This document shows positions 31,501 to 37,657 of a stretch of DNA of 37,657 nt, in pieces. A program made the position numbers and the translations under genes. This stretch comes from Chloroflexota bacterium. GTDB lineage: Bacteria > Chloroflexota > Dehalococcoidia > Dehalococcoidales > RBG-16-60-22. The stretch covers positions 1 through 37,657 of the forward strand of contig JACPQC010000006.1 in the NCBI GenBank assembly GCA_016190695.1, read 5' to 3'. The notes beneath the pieces are model-generated. The model had not been told where the DNA came from. It was given only the letters and a program-made list of their open reading frames with translations, and ran no database searches. The stretch's first letter is position 1, and the number at the start of each line of letters is the position of its first letter.

Positions 31501-32607
31501 ATGAGCATGAAGCAGTTGCGCATCCCGGGGCCAACCCCCTGCCCGGACAAGGTCCTTCAGGCCATGTCCCGCCAGATGGTGAACCACCGCGGCGTCGAGT
31601 TCGCCCGGACCATCGAGAACACTACCGCCAAGCTGAAACAGGTGTTCCAGACGGCCAACGATGTGCTGCTGCTCACCGGCTCAGGCACCGGCGGCATGGA
31701 GGCGGCAATCGTCAACACCCTGTCCCCCGGCGATAAAGTGCTGGCAGTAACCATCGGCGTATTCGGCGACCGCTTCGCCAACATTGCCAGGCAGTTCGGG
31801 GCAGAAGTGACGCCGCTCAGCTTCGAATGGGGCCGCCCCGCCGACCCCGATGCCGTGCGCTCCGCCCTCAACGCCGACCCTGGCATCAAGGCGGTGCTGG
31901 TCACCCATAACGAGACATCTACCGGCGTCACCAATGACCTGGCCGCTATCAGCGCGGTGGTCAAGGAATTTGACAAGCTGCTCCTGGTGGACGCCATCAG
32001 CAGCCTGAGTTCTATCGACCTGCCGGTAGACGACTGGCACTGCGATGTTGTCGTCAGCGGCTCGCAAAAGGGGTGGATGGTGCCCCCCGGACTGGCGATG
32101 GTGAGCGTCAGCCCGGAGGCGTGGAAAGCCCATGCCGCCGCCAGGATGCCCCGCTTCTACTGGGACTTCACCCGGGCCAAGAAGTTCCTGGAGAAGAAGC
32201 AGACGCCCTGGACGCCGGCGGTATCATTGGTATTCGCCCTGGATGTCGCCCTGGATATGATGCTGGAGGAAGGGCTGGCCAGCATAATCGAGCGCCACGC
32301 CCGTGTGGGCAGGGCCGCCCGGGAAGGGGCCAAGGGATTGGGGTTGTCCCTCTTCGCCGATGAGAAATACGCATCGAACACGGTCACGGCGATATCAGCA
32401 GCCAACGGCCTGGACGCCAAGAAGCTGGTGAGGACGCTGAGAGAGGAACATAAAGTAGAGTTGTCCGGCGGGCAGCAGAGCCTGGAAGGGAAGATATTCC
32501 GTATTGGACACCTGGGCTGGGTAACTGAAAAGGACATTGCCGAAGTGATATCGGCGCTCGAGATCACGCTACCCAGGCTGGGCTTTGTGCCAGCAGGCCT
32601 TAGGTAG
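31501..32607 (+). CDS. Class V aminotransferase (alanine-glyoxylate / serine-pyruvate type)
   Basis: PLP enzyme of 368 residues. It opens with RIPGPTPCPDKVLQAM, then TGSGTGGMEAAIVN (59-72) at the phosphate cup. Asp164 in LLVDAISSLSS contacts the PLP ring nitrogen, and the Schiff-base Lys190 is in VSGSQKGWMVPPGLA. The C-terminal domain has SGGQQSLEGKIFRIGHLGW. Its place 35 bp before serA suggests it makes serine or phosphoserine, perhaps from 3-phosphohydroxypyruvate in place of SerC. The reaction with glyoxylate or pyruvate cannot be excluded. The ATG follows AAGGAG. Confidence 0.9.
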   Translation: MSMKQLRIPGPTPCPDKVLQAMSRQMVNHRGVEFARTIENTTAKLKQVFQTANDVLLLTGSGTGGMEAAIVNTLSPGDKVLAVTIGVFGDRFANIARQFGAEVTPLSFEWGRPADPDAVRSALNADPGIKAVLVTHNETSTGVTNDLAAISAVVKEFDKLLLVDAISSLSSIDLPVDDWHCDVVVSGSQKGWMVPPGLAMVSVSPEAWKAHAAARMPRFYWDFTRAKKFLEKKQTPWTPAVSLVFALDVALDMMLEEGLASIIERHARVGRAAREGAKGLGLSLFADEKYASNTVTAISAANGLDAKKLVRTLREEHKVELSGGQQSLEGKIFRIGHLGWVTEKDIAEVISALEITLPRLGFVPAGLR

Positions 32608-32642
32608 TTTGGAGGCCCGCGAGGCTTCCTGGAGGATAAACT

Positions 32643-34232
32643 GTGGCTAATACGGCCTGGAAAGTACTGGTGGCTGACCCGATGTCCGAGGAGGGCCTGG
32701 GCATTCTGCGCGAACAGGCCCAGGTGGATATCCGCACCGGACTGAAGGCGGAGGAGATCATTGCCATCATCGGTGACTACGATGCCCTGATGGTGCGCAG
32801 CCAGACCAGGGTCACCGCCGATATCATTAAAGCGGGCAAAAAGCTGCAGGTCATCGCCCGCGCCGGCGTGGGCATCGACAACATTGAAGTGGAAGAGGCG
32901 ACCCGCCGGGGCATAATAGTGGTAAACGCCCCCACCGGCAATACCATCTCCGCCGCCGAGCACACCATCGCCCTCATGCTGGCCCTGGCCCGCCATATCC
33001 CCCAGGCCAACGCCGTGCTCAAGTCCGGGGTGTGGCGCCGGAACGAATTCATGGGCACCGAGCTCAGGGGCAAGACGCTGGGCATCGTCGGTCTGGGCAA
33101 TGTCGGCTCCGAGGTGGCCCGGCGCGCCAGGAGCTTCCAGATGAGGCTCTTCGGCCATGACCCCTTTGTCTCCGTCGATTACGCCAACAAGCTCCAGGTA
33201 GAGCTGGTGCCGATGGAGCAACTGCTCCGCGAATCAGACTTTATTACCCTGCACATACCACTGACCGCCCAGACCAAATCCCTTATCGGGGCCAGGGAAC
33301 TGGACATGGTCAAGCGCGGCGTAAGGATAGTCAACTGCGCGCGTGGCGGACTGGTAGAGGAAACGGCGCTGACAGAGGCGGTGAAAGAAGGCAGAGTAGC
33401 GGCGGCGGCCATAGACGTCTTTGAGACGGAGCCGCTCACCAGGAGCGCCCTCTTCGAAGTCAACAATATCATTGTCACTCCACACCTGGGCGCTTCCACC
33501 GCTGAAGCCCAGATATTGGCCGCCAAAGACGTCGCCGAGCAGATCGTGGACGTCTTCCAGGGGAGGCCGCCCCGCTATGCCGTAAACGCCCCCTTTGTCC
33601 CTTTAGAAGCGATGTCCGTGCTGCAGCCTTTCATGAGCATCGCATCAACACTGGGCAAACTGGGCAGGCAACTGGCCGAAGGACAGGTAAACGCCATCCA
33701 GATAAAATACGATGGCGAGATATCCAACCACGATACCAATGTGCTCAAGGCAATGGTGATCGGCGGCCTCCTAGAGCAGGTGAGCGAAGACAGGGTCAAC
33801 ATTGTCAACGCCAACATGGTGGCAGCCAGGCGCGGGCTAAGCGTAGTCGAGCAAAAAGAGGCGGGCTGCAGGAACTATGCCAGCCTGATAACGGTGCAGG
33901 TAGCCACCAGCGCCGGCGCGACCACCGTGGCCGGGACGGTGATGCAGGGGCGGCCCCATGTAGTGAGGATCGATGACTACTGGCTCGATATCGAGCCTAC
34001 CGGGGCCTATTTCCTGTTCAGCGACCACCGGGACCAGCCCGGCATGATCGGCGCGGTGGGCAAGATAACCGGCGATGCGGATATCAATATCAGTTCCATG
34101 CACCTGGGACGGCTGAAGCCCCGGGGCAAGGCGCTGATGGTGCTGGCGCTGGACGAGCCGCTGCCAGAAGCCCAGCAGCAGCAAATTCTCAGCCTGCCGG
34201 ATGTCTACAGCGTCAAGCTGGTCAAACTGTAA
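32643..34232 (+). CDS. serA: D-3-phosphoglycerate dehydrogenase (long form)
   Basis: Oxidises 3-phosphoglycerate to 3-phosphohydroxypyruvate with NAD, the first step of serine synthesis. The 529-residue protein has the substrate/cofactor domains with ARAGVGIDNI, GIVGLGNVG (147-155), the catalytic Arg234 in NCARGG, Glu263 in ETEPL and His281 in TPHLGAS. An intervening allosteric domain (about 320-445) and a C-terminal ACT domain (about 457-529, DQPGMIGAVGKITGDADINISSM) mark the long, potentially serine-inhibited form. The start is GTG with GGAGG seven bases upstream. It is co-transcribed with the aminotransferase. Confidence 0.97.
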   Translation: MANTAWKVLVADPMSEEGLGILREQAQVDIRTGLKAEEIIAIIGDYDALMVRSQTRVTADIIKAGKKLQVIARAGVGIDNIEVEEATRRGIIVVNAPTGNTISAAEHTIALMLALARHIPQANAVLKSGVWRRNEFMGTELRGKTLGIVGLGNVGSEVARRARSFQMRLFGHDPFVSVDYANKLQVELVPMEQLLRESDFITLHIPLTAQTKSLIGARELDMVKRGVRIVNCARGGLVEETALTEAVKEGRVAAAAIDVFETEPLTRSALFEVNNIIVTPHLGASTAEAQILAAKDVAEQIVDVFQGRPPRYAVNAPFVPLEAMSVLQPFMSIASTLGKLGRQLAEGQVNAIQIKYDGEISNHDTNVLKAMVIGGLLEQVSEDRVNIVNANMVAARRGLSVVEQKEAGCRNYASLITVQVATSAGATTVAGTVMQGRPHVVRIDDYWLDIEPTGAYFLFSDHRDQPGMIGAVGKITGDADINISSMHLGRLKPRGKALMVLALDEPLPEAQQQQILSLPDVYSVKLVKL

Positions 34233-34267
34233 TAACGGCCTCTTTTGACAATCAAGCGGAAGTGGGG

Positions 34268-34708
34268 ATGAAGATGAGAATACCAAAGTGGATGATGCTA
34301 TTCTTGCTGGTGCTGCTGGCATCCCTGGCGGCAGGATGCGCCGGCAAGGTAGAAAGCACGGGCGGCGTCACCGGGCAGCAGATCCAGAACATAGGCACAG
34401 AAGAAACGCTGGCGCTCATCCAGCAGAACAGGAATAACAACGATTTCGTCGTACTCGATGTGCGGACCCCTGAAGAGTTCAACAGCGGACGGCTGAGCGG
34501 GGCGGTCAATATCGACTTCTATTCCAGCACCTTCGCCGATGAGCTTGACAGGCTGGACAAGGACAAGGTCTACCTGGTCTACTGCCGGACGGGACAGCGA
34601 AGCGCCAAGGCGGTCAACCTGATGAAGGAACTTGGCTTCACCCGCGTCTACAACATGCTGGGCGGCATCGTCCAGTGGCAGTCACAGGGTTTCCCCACCT
34701 CCAAATAG
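34268..34708 (+). CDS. Rhodanese-domain lipoprotein
   Basis: A sulfurtransferase-like protein exported and lipid-anchored. From the ATG at 34268 it has 146 residues. A signal segment (1-20) ends in the lipobox LAAGC with Cys24. The rhodanese domain includes VVLDVRTPEEFNSGRLSGAVNI and the active loop CRTGQR at 106-111, whose Cys106 is the persulfide carrier. An in-frame GTG lies two codons upstream. It follows serA by about 30 bases, so it is probably in the same transcript, though its function is unrelated on paper. Confidence 0.9.
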   Translation: MKMRIPKWMMLFLLVLLASLAAGCAGKVESTGGVTGQQIQNIGTEETLALIQQNRNNNDFVVLDVRTPEEFNSGRLSGAVNIDFYSSTFADELDRLDKDKVYLVYCRTGQRSAKAVNLMKELGFTRVYNMLGGIVQWQSQGFPTSK

Positions 34709-34740
34709 CGGACAGGATTGAGGTATCTGCGCAATGCGCA

Positions 34741-34766
34741 AATAGCTTTAAGGCCTTGAAGCTATT
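34741..34766 (+). other. Hairpin downstream of the serA-rhodanese operon
   Basis: Perfect 8-bp arms AATAGCTT (34741-34748) and AAGCTATT (34759-34766) surround a loop that is itself palindromic (AAGGCCTT). No T run follows, so it is only a weak terminator candidate. Confidence 0.35.
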
Positions 34767-34778
34767 GCCCCTCCCCAC

Positions 34779-34889
34779 CAGATGCTTCGCTTCGCCTGTC
34801 CTGGTTCCACGCTCGACTGAGCTCGCCGAAGTCCGAGTCACGCCGAGGCGAGCCACGAAGTGAGAGCAGCGAAGGGCTCCAGCATGACA
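34779..34889. repeat. Degenerate TGTCATGCTG-family fragment
   Basis: The segment ends GGGCTCCAGCATGACA like the other family members. It contains CTGGTTCCACGCTCGACTGA, similar to 6698-6711. The left end is not intact. Confidence 0.5.
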
Positions 34890-34906
34890 GCTCCGGAAAG
34901 CCAAAA

Positions 34907-34935
34907 TTGACTTGCCCCATTCACCATGTTATGAT
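34907..34935 (+). promoter_or_regulatory. Promoter of the uracil-DNA glycosylase-RNase J pair
   Basis: -35 TTGACT (34907-34912) and -10 TATGAT (34930-34935) are 17 bp apart, about 35-40 bases before the ATG at 34974. Confidence 0.7.
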
Positions 34936-34973
34936 TCCATCAGGTTGCAGATTCTAGAATCTCCAGGTACCGG

Positions 34974-35582
34974 ATGTCAGCACTGGGCCAACTATGCGAG
35001 CAGATTGCGCTGTGCCGACAGTGCGATATAGCCAAAAGCAGAAACAAGGTGGTCCCCGGCGAGGGCGCTGAGAACGCCGAGATAATGTTCATCGGCGAAG
35101 CGCCCGGATGGCACGAAGACCAGCAGGGACGCCCCTTCGTCGGCGCTGCGGGACAGTTCCTGGACAAACTGCTGGCCTCGATAGGACTCGACCGCCGGCA
35201 GGTGTACATCGCCAACGTCATCAAGTGCCGTCCTCCCAACAACCGTGACCCCCTGCCGATAGAGATACGGAACTGCCGCGGCTGGCTGGACCGCCAGATA
35301 GAGATCATCAGTCCCCGGATGATCGTGACCCTGGGCCGGTTTTCAATGGCGATGTTCTTCCCCGGCAAGAGCATCAGCAAGGTCCACGGCACTGCCAGCA
35401 GGCAGGGAGACGTCATCTACTACGCCATGTACCACCCCGCCGCCGCCCTGCACCAGCAAAGCCTGCGCCAGGATATCGAGGCGGACATGCTCAAAATTCC
35501 GTCCCTTTTGGCCCAGGCCAGGCCGGCCCCGGAGATCAAAGCGCCGCCGCAACCGCAGCAACTTAATATGTTCGAGGTATAG
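34974..35582 (+). CDS. Uracil-DNA glycosylase, family 4 (iron-sulfur)
   Basis: Removes uracil from DNA at the start of base-excision repair. The 202-residue protein has four [4Fe-4S] cysteines: C14 and C17 (CRQC), C85 (KCRPPNNRDP) and C101. The active-site motif GEAPGWHEDQQGRPFVG starts at 41, and HPAAAL (154-159) gives the catalytic-loop His. The cluster marks family 4, common in thermophiles and anaerobes. A Pro-rich tail precedes a terminal LNMFEV, resembling a sliding-clamp-binding motif. It ends three bases before rnj. Confidence 0.94.
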   Translation: MSALGQLCEQIALCRQCDIAKSRNKVVPGEGAENAEIMFIGEAPGWHEDQQGRPFVGAAGQFLDKLLASIGLDRRQVYIANVIKCRPPNNRDPLPIEIRNCRGWLDRQIEIISPRMIVTLGRFSMAMFFPGKSISKVHGTASRQGDVIYYAMYHPAAALHQQSLRQDIEADMLKIPSLLAQARPAPEIKAPPQPQQLNMFEV

Positions 35583-35585
35583 ATA

Positions 35586-37244
35586 GTGACCAGACCCAGG
35601 CTAAAGATAATCCCCCTTGGCGGGCTGAGCGAGATAGGCAAGAACATGCTCGTAATGGAATACGAGGATGACATTTTGGTCATCGATGCCGGGCTCATGT
35701 TCCCCGAAGAGGAGATGCTGGGCATAGACCTGGTGATACCCGATATCAGCTATCTGCTGGAAAGGCGAGACAAGCTCAGGGGCATCGTCATCACCCACGG
35801 CCATGAAGACCACATCGGCGCCCTGCCTTACGTACTGCCCCAGTTGAACGTGCCGGTGTACTCCACCAGGCTCACCCAGGGACTCATCAGGGTCAAGCTC
35901 AAGGAGACCAGGGCCCTCCAGGACGCCGACCTCAGGCTCTTTTCCCCCGGGGAGCAAGTAGAGCTGGGGAAGTTCAAAGTCGAGCCTTACCCCGTCTGTC
36001 ACAGCATACCGGACGCCGTCGGCCTCATCATACAGACGCCCATCGGCACGGTGGTCCACAGCGGTGATTTCAAGCTGGACTATACCCCTGTCTGCGGCAA
36101 GCCTACTGACCTTTCGCGGCTGGCGCACCTGGGGGCACAGGGTAGCCTGCTGCTGATGTCGGACTCCACCTATGCCGAGTTGCCCGGCTACACCCCCTCG
36201 GAGCAGGTTGTCGGCGAATCGCTGGACCATATCATGGCCAATGCGCCGGGGCGCGTGATCGTGACCACGTTCTCATCGCTGATATCCCGGATACAGCAGG
36301 TCATCGACGCCGCCGCCAAGCACCAGCGTCATGTCTTTGTGGTGGGGCGCAGCATGAATGATACAACGAACATGGCCCTGGAACTGGGCTATCTGAAGGC
36401 CCCCAACGGTATTCTGGGCCAGATCCAGAACGTCCGCAACTTCCCGGCCAACAAGATAGTCCTGGTGACCACCGGCAGCCAGGGCGAACCTACCTCGGCG
36501 CTGGTGCGCATAGCCAACCGGGACCACCGCCATGTCCACATCCAGAGGGGCGATACCATAGTGCTCTCAGCCACCCCCATCCCGGGCAACGAGTCGCTGG
36601 TCAACAAGACGCTGGACACCTTGTTCAAGCAGGGGGCTCACGTCTTCTATGACAAGCTGGCCCGGGTCCATGTCCACGGCCACGGCAGCCAGGAGGAGTT
36701 GAAGCTGCTGCTGAACCTGGTCAAACCCAGGTTCTTCGTGCCCGTTCACGGCGAGTACCGCCACCTGAGCCTTCACGGTCAACTGGCGGAATCGGTGGGC
36801 ATCACAAAGGAGAATATCTTCGTCCTGGAAGACGGCGACGTCCTCGAGATTGGCGCGCAGTCAGGGAAAGTCACCGGCAAGGTAGGCTCCGGCCACGTTT
36901 ATGTGGACGGCCTCAGCGTGGGCGATATCGGCGGCGTGGTGCTCCGCAACCGCCGGATGCTGTCCAAAGACGGCATAGTAGTGGTCATCATCGCGGTCAA
37001 CCGGCAGACCGGAAAACTGGTGGGCAGGCCGGACATCGTCACCAGGGGTTTTGTCGACACCCGCGAATTCAAGGACATGCTGGACAAGAGCCGGGACATT
37101 TTGTCCGAAGCGCTGGACCACGCCAGCGACCGCGCCATTGAATGGAGTTTCGTCAACACCAAGGTCAAGGATATCCTGGAAAAGTTCTACTATGAACAGA
37201 CGAAGCGCCGCCCCATGATCTTGCCCTTCATGGTCAAGGTGTAA
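35586..37244 (+). CDS. rnj: Ribonuclease J
   Basis: Metallo-beta-lactamase/beta-CASP RNase with 5'-3' exonuclease and endonuclease activity. The 552-residue protein has the zinc motif HGHEDHIG (71-78), further ligands at HSGDFKLD and the beta-CASP region with GRSMNDTTNMALELGY. GSQGEPTSALVRIA, PVHGEYRHL and a C-terminal domain of the RNase J type follow. The start is GTG; GAGGT, seven bases upstream, lies inside the last codons of the glycosylase gene. Together with PNPase it provides exoribonucleases in both directions in this window. Confidence 0.96.
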   Translation: MTRPRLKIIPLGGLSEIGKNMLVMEYEDDILVIDAGLMFPEEEMLGIDLVIPDISYLLERRDKLRGIVITHGHEDHIGALPYVLPQLNVPVYSTRLTQGLIRVKLKETRALQDADLRLFSPGEQVELGKFKVEPYPVCHSIPDAVGLIIQTPIGTVVHSGDFKLDYTPVCGKPTDLSRLAHLGAQGSLLLMSDSTYAELPGYTPSEQVVGESLDHIMANAPGRVIVTTFSSLISRIQQVIDAAAKHQRHVFVVGRSMNDTTNMALELGYLKAPNGILGQIQNVRNFPANKIVLVTTGSQGEPTSALVRIANRDHRHVHIQRGDTIVLSATPIPGNESLVNKTLDTLFKQGAHVFYDKLARVHVHGHGSQEELKLLLNLVKPRFFVPVHGEYRHLSLHGQLAESVGITKENIFVLEDGDVLEIGAQSGKVTGKVGSGHVYVDGLSVGDIGGVVLRNRRMLSKDGIVVVIIAVNRQTGKLVGRPDIVTRGFVDTREFKDMLDKSRDILSEALDHASDRAIEWSFVNTKVKDILEKFYYEQTKRRPMILPFMVKV

Positions 37245-37657
37245 GACGAGTACGTTCGCAGACGATCTTTCATTTCAGACTTAACCTGGACTCCAGGCAA
37301 ACGGAAAACGCTGGATTCCAGCCCTCGGGCTGAACTCGGGCCTCGGCCTGAAGGCTGAAGCCTGCGCTGGAATAACAACTTCTGTTTGGTGTCATTATGA
37401 TTGCGAGTTAGACCAAGCGCTATTTTGTTGTTAAGGTATATTTGTTTTTAAGTGTGCCTTAAGGAAAAAAGGGTATACGAAGGCAATCTCATAACAGGCG
37501 ATAATGAGAGGCAGCCGGTCTCCCAAGGACCGAATCCGGCTAATCACCCGGTCAAAGTTCAATGTACCGGGGATTATACGCCATATAAATCCCTTACTGG
37601 ACTCTCTGGGGCTGGATTCTACGTCAATGTTTCTGCTCCTTAAGGGTGGTCATAAAG
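37245..37657. other. Terminal spacer without a supported gene
   Basis: A degenerate inverted-repeat element lies at about 37310-37375 (GCTGGATTCCAGCC ... GCCTGCGCTGGAATAAC). The rest is AT-richer and contains CTTAAGG motifs near 37458 and 37639. A 63-codon frame (37452-37643) lacks a ribosome-binding site and was not accepted. No terminator for rnj was seen. Confidence 0.5.

Noticed and set aside
32157-33221. 354-codon minus-strand frame
   Set aside because: It is antisense to the aminotransferase and serA genes.
37452-37643. 63-codon frame at the window end
   Set aside because: It starts at GTG without a ribosome-binding site, shows no recognisable motif and lies in a repeat-bearing spacer.

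Overview
The window is about 38 kb of GC-rich bacterial chromosome. The gene set and gene order (rpsO-pnp-dapB-asd-dapA in one operon, remA-gmk, a class V aminotransferase followed by a long SerA, an AOR-type tungsto-enzyme, a family 4 uracil-DNA glycosylase, RNase J, tandem RadC proteins) suggest an anaerobic member of Chloroflexota, most likely class Dehalococcoidia. That assignment is inferred from gene content and not from a marker phylogeny. No rRNA, tRNA or CRISPR array was recognised.

Layout. 1-957: the 3' part of a DDE transposase and its non-coding flank. 958-3840: an aldehyde:ferredoxin oxidoreductase, then remA (DUF370) and gmk. 3852-4802: a convergent orphan PD-(D/E)XK nuclease resembling restriction enzymes. 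4882-5005: a miniature inverted-repeat element with a target duplication. 5126-6490 (minus): rarA. 6491-7129: repeat-rich spacer with a 15-G tract. 7130-12371 (minus): rpsO-pnp-dapB-asd-dapA. 12658-15363: a cytoplasmic molybdopterin oxidoreductase and its four-cluster ferredoxin subunit. 15557-18673: L25, an amidohydrolase, thpR, a small zinc-ribbon protein and comF. 18674-19127: repeats. 19128-21482: long HPF, a maleate isomerase-like protein and three small membrane proteins, one of only 58 residues. 21770-24115: an alkyltransferase and two tandem radC paralogues. 24630-25367 (minus): an orphan OmpR-type response regulator. 25764-27545: two DUF1538 membrane proteins and a PII-like regulator in overlapping frames. 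27627-34708: DUF1015, ribF, tyrS, class V aminotransferase, serA and a rhodanese lipoprotein. 34974-37244: uracil-DNA glycosylase and RNase J.

How the genes work together. The minus-strand operon couples RNA turnover and translation (S15, PNPase) to the three first dedicated steps of lysine/diaminopimelate synthesis. The aminotransferase-serA pair fits phosphorylated serine synthesis, with DUF1015 as a possible nearby partner. AOR and the molybdo-enzyme/ferredoxin pair are cytoplasmic, ferredoxin-linked redox modules typical of anaerobes. The DUF1538-DUF1538-PII operon is the best candidate for an incompletely described system: two homologous membrane halves with a dedicated cytoplasmic PII-type sensor.

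Several spacers are filled with short inverted-repeat elements of at least three families (cores beginning GTCATTCC, TGTCATGCTG/TGTCACCCTG and GTCATTGCGAG). Well-spaced sigma70-like promoters (six-base boxes, 17-bp spacer) can be read for about ten transcription units and helped decide several start codons. TTG starts are frequent (pnp, rpsO, thpR, the first DUF1538, and the first radC).
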